Source of the DNA: JAUIJL01 sp965366625 | GTDB taxonomy: Bacteria; Acidobacteriota; Thermoanaerobaculia; Multivoradales; J023 | Length of the DNA stretch: 64,000 nt | Direction of reading: 5' to 3' | Assembly (NCBI GenBank): GCA_965366625.1 | Contig: CBDUGP010000017.1 | Location: 1-64,000 of the forward strand | Part shown: positions 7,543 to 16,290 of the stretch, piece after piece | Layout: the number at the start of each line of letters is the position of its first letter | How positions within the stretch are numbered: position 1 is the first letter of the stretch | The notes under the pieces: generated by a model | The model's input: only the letters and a program-made list of their open reading frames with translations | Databases searched by the model: none | What the model was told of the DNA's origin: nothing | Made by a program: the position numbers and the translations under genes

Positions 7543-10446
7543 ATGTCCACCCTAGAAGGGCAAGTGGAACAAATCACTCCGAGTATCGCCGAACCAGCCG
7601 ACGGAAACGGTATCGATCCGGGCGGTCAGCAGGCCTCGCCTGGATCGGAAGAAGGGCAGCAATCTGCGGATCAGGGAGCCGGGCAACCGCCGCTCGACCG
7701 GATGGAGCCGGATCCTACGCAGCAAAATCCGTCTCTGGAGCAGCCTCCTCAGGACCCGAGCATTCTAGAAGATGTGGAGGTTCCCGAGAGCTTCGACGCT
7801 CAGGGGCCCAAGTCCTCCTTCGACGACCGGGATGTGGGACGATTCGGGGCGCACATCGAGGACGTTAAGGACGGTGTCCATATTTACGTGGACGGCAGAG
7901 GCTCGGGCAAGGAAACCCATCAGCCGAACAGCGCGGATCCCACCGATGAGCTGAGCCAATTCGAGCTCGAATTCGAACCGTTGCAGAAAGAGATCGACGA
8001 GCTGATGCCGGTCCTCTTGAAGGACCGGTGGCTGATCCTGTTCAGCCGTGATCCGGAAGTCGCAGACTCGTACGCTCACCGTTTGGCCCGCGAACCCGAA
8101 TTCGAAAAGGGTTTTGCCCGCCGGATGCTGCAATTGAATCCGGATGCAGGTTGCAAGATTCGGCACTGCTCCCAATTGTTGAGCAAGGAGATAGCTCCGG
8201 ACCAAGAAAGCAGGTTGGTCGTCATCTCAGCCTCTTCCGAATTCGGAGGGAATCCGGTCGAATTCGTTCGCTCTCTAGTAGCCGGCCAGAAGAGCTCCCA
8301 GAGCAATCTTCGTAGAAAGCTGGCCTTGCGAAAGAGCTATTGGATCGTTGCAACGGATATCGAGATAACAGACGAATCCGGAAGGTTGCGACGATACGAG
8401 GAGATCGATTTCTTGCCTCTATGGCTACGGGACCTGTATCCAACCGAATGGGAGGATCTGCTCCGTCAGGTAGCGGCACAGAGAGATAACGATTTGTGGC
8501 CGAAGCAAGCGGACCGATTTTTCGAGATCTGCCGCGGTTTTCTTCGACAGCAACGCCTGGAAGAAGCCATCCAAGAAAAGGCTGCAAAAAGCGCAGAGCA
8601 GCTGCAGATGGCTCGCAGAGAGGAAATCGGCTTCGAAAGGCTTCTCGAAACTGAGAAGAGAATCGAGGCGGTGATTCACTTTGTCGTGACGTTCTTTCCG
8701 GAAGTCGAGGTGCTGGATTTCGATCGGTTGGTGGGGGAGCTGATCAAGGATTCCAAAGAGTCGGATCGAGTGGAGTCCGCTGAAGGCATGGCCTGGCGAG
8801 AACAGGGCAAGACCTATCCGGAGCTCTGGCGAGAAAACCGCGCTCGATTGCTGAACTCCTGTGGTGTCGTGACCATGCCGCCGAATGCGTCGAAAAGCGG
8901 GGCACGAGCGTCCAACCGAAGTGCTCCGACGGTGGATTATCGAGACCCGGAAGCCAGACAGCTGCTGAGGGATTTCTTTTGGGCCCAAGGGCATACCTTT
9001 TTTCTGGAGCAGCTGGACAAGCTGGAAACCGGCCTACTCTTCGATCCCAGCAGGGCGGTCAGAACGGGCCTTTCGAAAATAGTAGCCGAAACCGCGGATG
9101 CGTATCCCGAGCATTTTGGAAGCGCATGGCTGAGGCGAATGCACAATTCCTTGGCCGGAGACGAGCGGATTCAGGGACAACAGGACCAGCGATTGGTGCG
9201 AGCCCTGGAGGCCTTGGTCAGAGCGCTGCTTCAGCGAAAACAATCGAGCCGTATCGTGGGCCGCTTTTTCGGCGATTTGGAGTCGCAGAGGCCGGCCCTG
9301 CACATCAAGCTGACCCGTGCGGTTCGACTCGTGGAGAATTTCGATCCGCTCGTCGGCTGGCGAAAGAATCTTTCCAAATCGCCCCTTTTCCCGATCGTTC
9401 CAGGAGCCGATTTCGGGAATGGGGTCGGGGGCTCGTTGAAAACGGCCGAGGGACGGGCGGTGGCCGTGATTTCGGATCTGGTGGATTATCTCGAGGAGCC
9501 ACAGATCGACGAGCATGCCGCCTTGGCAAGGATTTTTGATTGGGCAGCGGTCTCGGGTCAGGAAGGAGTCCGCCTTCGAGCCTTTTCCGTGCTTCTTGTG
9601 CTTCAGCTGGGCTGGCGAATGAGCCTTGTGGACCGCGTAGACACCCGGGACGAGGCCAAGGCGGGCGGCGGGCCGAGGCTTCCCGACGACGAACGGGTCG
9701 ATCGATGGATCAGAGGGTTCTTGGGACCCGGCGGGCAAAAGATTCACCAGGATTGGATCGCAATGCTTTGGCATTCCGCGTTCAGCGAGGTCATCACTCT
9801 CTTCATCGTCGGCGAAAGACGCCGCATATTGAAAAACGTTCTTGCGAAGGATCCGATGCTGGGCGGCGAGTCGGCACCGCCGAGTCGGGAGAGACTCGAA
9901 GGTGAGCTAAGGAAGATCCACTTTTTTCTCGAGTGGCAGATCTATCGAGTTTGGATCGGGATTTGCGTCGAGCATTGGTTGTTGGGTAGCGCCCTGATCG
10001 GACAGCTGGGGAAGCGTGCGAATACCCTGAGGGGAGAACTCGGAGAAGATTGGTTGCAGATCTGGAGGACCTCGACGACCGAGTCGTACCAACTCTTTCA
10101 AGCCGTGGTGACCGCGGACTGGTGGATCCGGTTGGATGGCTTCGCCACCCGAACCGAGGGTGACGACGCTGCGCGGGCGATGGCCTTGCTCGACGGTCTT
10201 CCGAAGGCGATCGCCGATAGCGTGGGGTCCGCCGATTTACGCGTAGCCAGACAGCATTGGCTGTTCATGGCCAAAGCCACACGCAAGATCCGTTCGGCAT
10301 TGAAACGGGAGCTTCGATTGAAAAGGGGTGCCGAGCGGCGCCGAATCGAGGAGTCCCTGGCAGAGCTTTCCGCTCGTCTCGGTGCACTGAAGCAACTCGA
10401 AAAAGCCTGCAGAGGGGCGGGGAGAAAGAAAATCCATGCAAGGTAA
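7543..10446 (+). CDS. Large protein of unknown function in caspase operon
   Basis: A 967-aa protein I do not recognise. The start ATG at 7543 is preceded by GAGGCGG and lies 8 bp after the caspase stop. Residues 1-85 are low-complexity (Gln/Pro/Glu-rich, probably disordered). Around residues 150-260 the pattern RWLILFSRDPEVADSYAHRL ... LVVISASS ... YWIVAT alternates beta strands and helices like a P-loop or Rossmann core, but no Walker A sequence is present. The rest is mostly helical with repeated Leu/Arg/Trp-rich segments; the C-terminus (about 905-967) is a basic coiled coil. No signal peptide is seen. Its coupling to the caspase and to the next gene (11-bp overlap) suggests it is a regulator, scaffold or target of the protease system. 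Confidence 0.8.
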   Translation: MSTLEGQVEQITPSIAEPADGNGIDPGGQQASPGSEEGQQSADQGAGQPPLDRMEPDPTQQNPSLEQPPQDPSILEDVEVPESFDAQGPKSSFDDRDVGRFGAHIEDVKDGVHIYVDGRGSGKETHQPNSADPTDELSQFELEFEPLQKEIDELMPVLLKDRWLILFSRDPEVADSYAHRLAREPEFEKGFARRMLQLNPDAGCKIRHCSQLLSKEIAPDQESRLVVISASSEFGGNPVEFVRSLVAGQKSSQSNLRRKLALRKSYWIVATDIEITDESGRLRRYEEIDFLPLWLRDLYPTEWEDLLRQVAAQRDNDLWPKQADRFFEICRGFLRQQRLEEAIQEKAAKSAEQLQMARREEIGFERLLETEKRIEAVIHFVVTFFPEVEVLDFDRLVGELIKDSKESDRVESAEGMAWREQGKTYPELWRENRARLLNSCGVVTMPPNASKSGARASNRSAPTVDYRDPEARQLLRDFFWAQGHTFFLEQLDKLETGLLFDPSRAVRTGLSKIVAETADAYPEHFGSAWLRRMHNSLAGDERIQGQQDQRLVRALEALVRALLQRKQSSRIVGRFFGDLESQRPALHIKLTRAVRLVENFDPLVGWRKNLSKSPLFPIVPGADFGNGVGGSLKTAEGRAVAVISDLVDYLEEPQIDEHAALARIFDWAAVSGQEGVRLRAFSVLLVLQLGWRMSLVDRVDTRDEAKAGGGPRLPDDERVDRWIRGFLGPGGQKIHQDWIAMLWHSAFSEVITLFIVGERRRILKNVLAKDPMLGGESAPPSRERLEGELRKIHFFLEWQIYRVWIGICVEHWLLGSALIGQLGKRANTLRGELGEDWLQIWRTSTTESYQLFQAVVTADWWIRLDGFATRTEGDDAARAMALLDGLPKAIADSVGSADLRVARQHWLFMAKATRKIRSALKRELRLKRGAERRRIEESLAELSARLGALKQLEKACRGAGRKKIHAR

Positions 10447-12811
10447 CTCGCTGGCTAAAATCCTTTATCAGGTCGATTCCAAGAAGGCCGCGGAGCCGTG
10501 TGAGGGGTGCCGTGTGGTGATCGTGGACAAGCTTTCCGGACGGGTCCACGAGAAGAAACCATTGCTGTCGTTCGGAAAAGAGCTGCGATATTTCAGGGTG
10601 TTCAGTCGCTCTCTCGCGGTGGAAGGGAAGGGGCCCCGCTGTGAGATTCAAGGTGGCAGCTTCGACCAGCGCCTGGAGCTCGACATTCTGTATCGAGCCC
10701 GGTGTCCCGCCGGCGAGGAAGAACGGGTGGCCCGGTCGCTCGGATTGGGTAGCCGGCCAGATTTGGAGCTGAATCGTTGGCTACAAAAACGATTGGAGGA
10801 GTTCTTGGCCGAGCAGGGATCGGCCGAAGAGGTGTACTCCGGCTTTTCTCGATTGCATCGCGAGGCGGAACGACGGCTTTCTCAGTTGGCACCGGGTGAG
10901 CTCGGTCTGAGCTTGCAAGTACAGATTCAAAGGCGGGGCGGTGAGATGCCCGAGCGTGTGGACATCCAAATCCAGGATCTCGGCGTGCACGCAAAGGACT
11001 CCGACGAGCTGGTCAAGATCAGCCTTGAGGCACAGCTGGAGGTCTCGGATTCCGCCGCCGTCTTGAGGCATGCCGCGACACCCGGGGACTGGCGGCAGCG
11101 ACTGGGGGAGACGGTCCGGCGCTTCATCGCCACCCAAGTCGGCCTACATGAGCTGACCTACGAGCTGCGGACGGGCTTACGCCGTCGACTGCAGCTTCAC
11201 TTGGACGAGTTTCTGCTCGAGCCGGCCGGTCGGCGACTCGGTTTTTTGCGCTTGGCGGCTGACATCCCCGCGAGCTCGGCGGTGGAGCATCTGAGACTGG
11301 AGCACGCTGTCGTTTGCGATATCCGCGGCTCGATTCATCAGATTCGAGTTCAGCACGTGTTGCAGCTCAAGCTACGGGATTTGGGGAAGTTTCGAGTTTC
11401 GGGAATCGAGGATCTCGACGCTTGGCTTCGGGAACGTCTCGACGCCACGACCCGCGGATTGTTATTTGAGAAGTCTTTTCGAGATTTGCTGGTGGACTTC
11501 GCTCCCGGGGAAAGTGGCGGTCCCGAGCAACTGAGAAGCCTCACCGAGGCTCAAGTCGATCGGATCGGTTATGCCCTCCAGCAGATGACGGTGATTCCGG
11601 ATCTTGAGCCTTTGAAATGGAAAGACGGCCTCTCGATCGAGTTGGAGGGGGTTTTTGCAACCTTGGACTCCCGGGTCGAGGTCGGCATCGGGCTGGTCGT
11701 CGACGGACGGATCCCGGATATTTTCATTCCCCACCTGGATCGATATTTGGACCCGCAAGCTGCCAAAGACCTGATTGAGGACATCAAGAAGAAAGCGACC
11801 GAAACGCTGGCGGTTCAGCTGCACGGTCTGAGCCCGGAGCGAATCTACATGCGGTGGTTTCGCTCGGACCGCCCCGGCGAGGAGGGAGTGCTGGACATAC
11901 TCCATAGGGCGGTTTCGTCCGCCCTGACCGAGAGCTTCGGGTTCGTACAGCCCCGGATCGTGATCAAACCACTGGAGACCGAGCTGACCCAGCGAGTCGA
12001 AGCGTTGATGTCCCGGCTCTATCCTTTGACGGTGACGGTCTACCCGCTGGGTGGAAAAGGACAAAGGGAGCCCGTGACGTTTACCACCAACGTGGAAATC
12101 CTGAGGGTTCACCTGGACGGTTGGCACGTATTCCGCTCACGGCAATTCGAATCGATTGGGGAAGAAGTCAATGAGATTTTGAGAGTCCTGAGGGAGGAAA
12201 TTGAAGCGACCCTCAGCACCGTTCCTAGTGAGTTTCTGCAGTTTGTGGATCGGGGTGACCACCAGACTCTGCGGCAGGTCCTCGACACCACAAGCGAGAC
12301 CATTTCTCGTTCGTTCGGCTTGGAGATCGCCTTCACGGGATTCCAGCGGCAGAAGACGGGCGCGGAAACCCAAAAGATTCTTTTGTTGGAGCAAGAGGTC
12401 GAAAGGGAAACTAGATTGCAGCTCGATGCGGGAGAGAAGCGAAGGAATGCCCGTCTTCGCCAACTGGAGCAACAGCTCACGACCGAAGAGCAGCTGTCCC
12501 AGGATCTGGCTCAAGAGCTGAAGCTCCTCCTCGATCGGAAAAAGGAGTTTCTCAAAGACGGTGTGGAGCCGGAAGACGAGGAGTATCAGGCGATCCAGGA
12601 GCGGATTGCAGAAATTCGGGCAGATCTCTCTCCCACGGAGATAGAAAAGCGCCACGATCCCCTCGATCATCTCAACGAGAAGCAACGATCCTCATTGAGG
12701 CCTGAGGAATACGGTGTCGATAAGAGTCGAAGCCCTGCGGGGTTGACGAGCGGCCGCCGAAAGCCGATCGCACTGCCCGCCTCCGGCGGCAATAGAGGTG
12801 GTCGTGCATAA
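10436..12811 (+). CDS. Unknown protein with repeated band-7-like units and coiled coil
   Basis: A 791-aa protein overlapping the previous gene by 11 bp; GGGGAGAAAG precedes the ATG. I do not recognise it as a named family. By eye, residues about 70-680 contain four or five units of similar plan: a beta-rich stretch (LELDILYRARC, ISLEAQLEVSD, HQIRVQHVLQLKL, EVGIGLVVDG), a helix ending in R.(R/F)I or similar, then a helix pair leading to a 'Gl.l.l' strand (GLSLQVQIQ, GFLRLAADI, GLEIAFTGFQ). That layout resembles SPFH/band-7 domains, a low-certainty inference. Residues about 645-735 are a charged coiled coil. The basic Gly/Ser tail is probably disordered. It may be an oligomeric scaffold for the neighbouring caspase. 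Confidence 0.78.
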   Translation: MQGNSLAKILYQVDSKKAAEPCEGCRVVIVDKLSGRVHEKKPLLSFGKELRYFRVFSRSLAVEGKGPRCEIQGGSFDQRLELDILYRARCPAGEEERVARSLGLGSRPDLELNRWLQKRLEEFLAEQGSAEEVYSGFSRLHREAERRLSQLAPGELGLSLQVQIQRRGGEMPERVDIQIQDLGVHAKDSDELVKISLEAQLEVSDSAAVLRHAATPGDWRQRLGETVRRFIATQVGLHELTYELRTGLRRRLQLHLDEFLLEPAGRRLGFLRLAADIPASSAVEHLRLEHAVVCDIRGSIHQIRVQHVLQLKLRDLGKFRVSGIEDLDAWLRERLDATTRGLLFEKSFRDLLVDFAPGESGGPEQLRSLTEAQVDRIGYALQQMTVIPDLEPLKWKDGLSIELEGVFATLDSRVEVGIGLVVDGRIPDIFIPHLDRYLDPQAAKDLIEDIKKKATETLAVQLHGLSPERIYMRWFRSDRPGEEGVLDILHRAVSSALTESFGFVQPRIVIKPLETELTQRVEALMSRLYPLTVTVYPLGGKGQREPVTFTTNVEILRVHLDGWHVFRSRQFESIGEEVNEILRVLREEIEATLSTVPSEFLQFVDRGDHQTLRQVLDTTSETISRSFGLEIAFTGFQRQKTGAETQKILLLEQEVERETRLQLDAGEKRRNARLRQLEQQLTTEEQLSQDLAQELKLLLDRKKEFLKDGVEPEDEEYQAIQERIAEIRADLSPTEIEKRHDPLDHLNEKQRSSLRPEEYGVDKSRSPAGLTSGRRKPIALPASGGNRGGRA

Positions 12812-13688
12812 AACCCCGGACCAGTTGACCTGTCGTTCCTGCGGTTTGCGGGCTTCGTCTCCACCGCCGATCGCGGGCTGCGGGAATTGCGGTGGGACCG
12901 AATGGGAGGGCTCGAAGGCTACGGCTCGCTCCTCGGGAGCCTTCACTCTTGGACGCCTCGTCTGGCTTGCCTCGGGGATGGCGGTAGCTTTGGGCTTGGT
13001 CTTGGTGGCTTCCGGAGTTGTCGGCTCTGGGTCGAAGGTTGAATGGCCCCCGGGAGGGCTCGAAGGCGAGGATCCACGGCACCTCCTGAAGAATGAGGGC
13101 GGGGCGAGCCTGTCAGACCCGCCTCCAGACCAGGTTGGAGACCTGGAAAACGACCCGAGCGGCGTCGATGGGATTGGGCGCTCACCCGAGCCCGAGGCAC
13201 ACGACCGAAACCGCTCGGTCGAAGAGCACAGAAGACCCCGAGAAAGAAAGAGGTCGTCGGGCGCGCAAGTGCTGGGAACGGCCGATTGGTCGGATCGTGG
13301 TCGACTGCTGATCTCCAAGGGACGCCGTCAAGAAGCCCGGGATGCCTTCGCGCGCGCCGCCGAGCTGGCCCCATCGAATCCGGTTGCTTGGGCGGATCTG
13401 GCCGCCGCCGAAGGCTTGCTCGGTCACGTTGCCGAAGCGGTGGCCGCGTATGGTGAGGCCTTGAAGCTCGATCCCGAACTCTGGATCGCGCACTACAACT
13501 TGGCCTTGCTATTTGCCCGTCACGGGGAAGTCGAAAAAGCATGCTCCCACCTGAAGCAAGGTCTCGGATTCTTGAGACTTCAAGGATCGAGCTATCTGCC
13601 ACGTGTCTTGGAAGATTTACATTCGAATTCGGACCTTGAGGATCTGCGCCATGAGGATTGTTTCCTTTCTTTACCTATGGAAATGTGA
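12804..13688 (+). CDS. Zinc-ribbon / transmembrane / TPR protein
   Basis: A 294-aa protein. An N-terminal zinc ribbon with CxxC-12-CxxC spacing (CRSC at about residues 10-13 and CGNC at about 26-29) is followed by a transmembrane helix (LVWLASGMAVALGLVLVASGVVG, residues about 48-70), a charged linker, and two to three TPR-type repeats from about residue 155 (QEARDAFARAAELAPSNPVA, AEAVAAYGEALKLDP). The GTG at 12804 is preferred because AGAGGT lies 4 nt upstream; a GTG at 12798 is the alternative. Zinc ribbon plus one membrane helix plus TPRs suggests a membrane-anchored scaffold. It overlaps the genes on both sides (8 and 38 nt), so it is translated with the caspase that follows. Confidence 0.82.
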   Translation: MHKTPDQLTCRSCGLRASSPPPIAGCGNCGGTEWEGSKATARSSGAFTLGRLVWLASGMAVALGLVLVASGVVGSGSKVEWPPGGLEGEDPRHLLKNEGGASLSDPPPDQVGDLENDPSGVDGIGRSPEPEAHDRNRSVEEHRRPRERKRSSGAQVLGTADWSDRGRLLISKGRRQEARDAFARAAELAPSNPVAWADLAAAEGLLGHVAEAVAAYGEALKLDPELWIAHYNLALLFARHGEVEKACSHLKQGLGFLRLQGSSYLPRVLEDLHSNSDLEDLRHEDCFLSLPMEM

Positions 13689-14859
13689 GCTGTCGAAAAA
13701 GATTTCGGCTTGGAATCCTCTCGATACCCGGACTGGATCGTCTGTGGGGTTGACCGCCTTGATTTTGGTTATTCTTTTGATCGTGCCTTCGGTAGCCACA
13801 GCCTCCACGGCGTCCTGTAATCGGGCGCGGGAGATGGTTCAGGATTTGGCTTCAGCCCCTAGGAAAACTGCAGCAGATCACCGGGCATTGCTCGATCAAT
13901 TGGGAACGGCTCGTGAGCTGTGTCCAACGCTCGGCGAGATCTGGCGTTTGTCCCATTGCAGCGCGCTTGTGCTCGGTGACGTTGCAAAAGCGGAGCTTTA
14001 TCGGAAGCGCGCCAACCTTTTTGGAATTCACCCTCTGCACTGCGCCGGATCCGAGCCGCCGGAACCCAAGGTCGGGCCGGTTCGACGCAAACATGCTTTG
14101 GTGGTCGGGATCGGAACGTTTTCGGATTCGAAAATCCCACCCCTTCAGTATACCGCCAAGGATGCTAGGGATTTTGCCCGGTTCTTGGTCGACGAGGCGA
14201 GCTTTTCCCCTGGTTCCGTGACCCTGCTGACCGATGCCGAGGCGACTCGCGCCAACATTCTCAGTGCCCTTCAAAGACTGATCCTAGGGAGCCATGAGGA
14301 TGACTTGGTGGTGATCTATTTGAGTTCCCACGGCTCTCCCTACCAAGAATCACGGGGGCTCAGCGGTGTGGGCTATTTCGTCACTTACGACACGGGGCTG
14401 GAGAACATGTGGGTCGATGCCGTGGAATACCAAGATTTGGCAGAAAAGGTTGCGCTTTTGCCGGCTCGAAGGGTCGTTACCTTTCTCGACAGCTGCTTCA
14501 GCGGTCAGGCTCTATCGGAAGGCGCCAAGCAGTTGGTCGCAGAAGGTGCCGGTGTCGATGAGAGCACCGCCCGCCGATTCCTCTCAGGAGAAGGTACCTA
14601 CGTGGTGACCTCGAGCCGTGCCGACGAGATCTCGTGGGAAAGTGACGAGCTGGGGAATAGTTATTTCACACACTTTCTAATCGAGAGTCTCAGAGGGGCC
14701 GAGCCGCCGACCCTGGGGGATGCATTTGCTCGGTTATCGGATCGAGTTCAGCGGGCCGTCGTTCGAGACAAAGGAGTAGCCCAGCGACCCGAGCTCCAGC
14801 CCAGGGATGCCCCGGGAGATTTGAGATTGGGTGTGGTGCCTACGATTTTTGGGGAGTGA
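13651..14859 (+). CDS. Caspase-family (peptidase C14) protein with N-terminal membrane or export segment
   Basis: A 402-aa protein from the ATG at 13651, chosen because GAGGAT is 7 nt upstream; the open frame extends further but only within the preceding gene. Residues about 31-52 (SVGLTALILVILLIVPSVATAS) form a transmembrane helix or signal peptide. Residues about 55-135 are helical. The caspase domain covers about 145-400: RRKHALVVGIGTFSD, His227 in YLSSHGSP and Cys282 in FLDSCFSGQ, so the dyad is complete. Unlike the caspase at 6542, it should act outside the cytoplasm or at the membrane. It overlaps the TPR membrane protein upstream by 38 nt, which is a likely partner. Confidence 0.93.
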   Translation: MRIVSFLYLWKCELSKKISAWNPLDTRTGSSVGLTALILVILLIVPSVATASTASCNRAREMVQDLASAPRKTAADHRALLDQLGTARELCPTLGEIWRLSHCSALVLGDVAKAELYRKRANLFGIHPLHCAGSEPPEPKVGPVRRKHALVVGIGTFSDSKIPPLQYTAKDARDFARFLVDEASFSPGSVTLLTDAEATRANILSALQRLILGSHEDDLVVIYLSSHGSPYQESRGLSGVGYFVTYDTGLENMWVDAVEYQDLAEKVALLPARRVVTFLDSCFSGQALSEGAKQLVAEGAGVDESTARRFLSGEGTYVVTSSRADEISWESDELGNSYFTHFLIESLRGAEPPTLGDAFARLSDRVQRAVVRDKGVAQRPELQPRDAPGDLRLGVVPTIFGE

Positions 14860-14927
14860 ACTCGCAGTCCGGGCCTGCCCAGCCCGGCTCACGAAACATT
14901 GTTTGGATCATCAAAGGAGGAAGAGTC

Positions 14928-16277
14928 ATGCGTCGAATGATTTGTAAAGGTCGAATTTCATGGTCTGCGATCTGGATCGTCTCAGTCCTGGTGGGTCTAG
15001 TGCCGTCGACCTTGGACGCCAAAGAAGGTTTCGGCCTAAAGAAGAGCACGGTTCTGTTGGACAGGGTCCGGCCGGCGGATGTTTATATTTCCGGCACTCG
15101 AATTGACGTCCGCTCTGGAACCTCAAACGGCGACGGAAGCCTTGATGTTCAGCTGGTAGAGACCTTGAAGAGCACAGTTTTAGGGAACGAGGCTCGGTTC
15201 AGCCTGGACGAGCGAATACCCGACACGCTCATCGAAGTGTCGTTGGTGGACAACGACTACCAGGAGCGTTGGGAGACCCGCACGGTCAAACGCTCCTATC
15301 CGGTCGGAAAAGACAGCAAAGGGCGACAGCAATATGCCGTGCGTGACGCGAGGGTCAAGTTCAAGGTCGTCTCTCAAGTATTCAGTGTGTCTTTCAAAGT
15401 GACGAATATGAAGACTCGATCTGTCTTGATGGCAGATACGGTCAGCCGAAGCTGGAACGACGACTACGAGGAGGGCCGAAACGCCCCGGATCGTTCTCAG
15501 CTGGAACATCGTTCGGTTTCCGAAACCGTTGATGAAATTGCACGCCGATTGACACCGACGGTCGAGAAGATCGGTGTTCTGCTGCCTGGGGGCAGGCTCA
15601 AAGATTTACGCAATCTGGCCAGTGGCGGTCTGTGGAACCCATTCTTGGAGGCCTTGGACAGTCTTTCGGAATCTGCGAAGCCCAAGGACGAATCCTACCG
15701 TCAGTACAGCCTCGGAGTGGCCTATGAGGCGTTGGCCTACCAGGCCGAGCAGCCGGAGGTATCCATCCGATACCTCGAAGAATCTGCAAGCCATTACCAG
15801 AAGGCGATTCGACTCAATCCGGGCGAGAAATATTTCACGGGAGACTTCAAGGGCAACGCCTTCATGGCCGGATTGAAGAGAACCGTTGCCGACAGCCTGG
15901 GAAAGGGTGGGACCGTGGAGCGAAAGCGTGCCATGGCACCGATCGAGCGAGTCAAATCTGCTTTGGAGCAATATCAGAAAGTCATCGAGTTTCGCGATGC
16001 GGATAGCCGGGCCGGGGTGAGGGTCGCAGATGCGTTGGTGGGTGCGAAGGGAGCCTCGGGTCAGAAGGGGCTGGCACCCAGCAATGCCTTGACCAATTCC
16101 GAAGTGATTGAAATGAGTCGGGCAGGTTTGGATGAAGAGATCATCTTTTCTGCAATCGATAGTGCGGAGATAACCGCCTTCGACATTACCCCATCAGGCT
16201 TGGTAGAGCTGGCTCGGGCAGAGGTCAGCTCGAAAGTCATCCAGAGAATCCAGGCTCAAGCCACGAAGAAAGATTAG
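14928..16277 (+). CDS. Exported protein of unknown function with C-terminal 'LTNSEVI' helical tail
   Basis: A 449-aa protein. The ATG at 14928 has a near-perfect ribosome binding site, AAAGGAGG, 7 nt upstream; the frame extends to a GTG at 14856 overlapping the previous stop but that start lacks a site. Residues 1-31 are a signal peptide (ISWSAIWIVSVLVGLVPSTLDA). Residues about 30-200 alternate strands (SLDVQLVETLKSTVL, TLIEVSLVDNDYQERWETRTVKRSY), like a secreted beta-rich domain. Residues about 250-330 are helical with a TPR-like element (SASHYQKAIRLNPGEKYF). The last 50 residues (LTNSEVIEMSRAGLDEEIIF ... LVELARAEVSSKVIQRIQ) match a small helical motif common at the C-termini of exported proteins in Acidobacteriota and related bacteria (recalled, not searched). 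No catalytic function is visible. Confidence 0.85.
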   Translation: MRRMICKGRISWSAIWIVSVLVGLVPSTLDAKEGFGLKKSTVLLDRVRPADVYISGTRIDVRSGTSNGDGSLDVQLVETLKSTVLGNEARFSLDERIPDTLIEVSLVDNDYQERWETRTVKRSYPVGKDSKGRQQYAVRDARVKFKVVSQVFSVSFKVTNMKTRSVLMADTVSRSWNDDYEEGRNAPDRSQLEHRSVSETVDEIARRLTPTVEKIGVLLPGGRLKDLRNLASGGLWNPFLEALDSLSESAKPKDESYRQYSLGVAYEALAYQAEQPEVSIRYLEESASHYQKAIRLNPGEKYFTGDFKGNAFMAGLKRTVADSLGKGGTVERKRAMAPIERVKSALEQYQKVIEFRDADSRAGVRVADALVGAKGASGQKGLAPSNALTNSEVIEMSRAGLDEEIIFSAIDSAEITAFDITPSGLVELARAEVSSKVIQRIQAQATKKD

Positions 16278-16290
16278 AGGAAGCGTCGAC

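Noticed and set aside
7885..7930. Walker-A-like sequence GRGSGKET in the 967-aa protein
   Set aside because: The spacing does not fit GxxxxGK(S/T), and it lies in a low-complexity N-terminal region.
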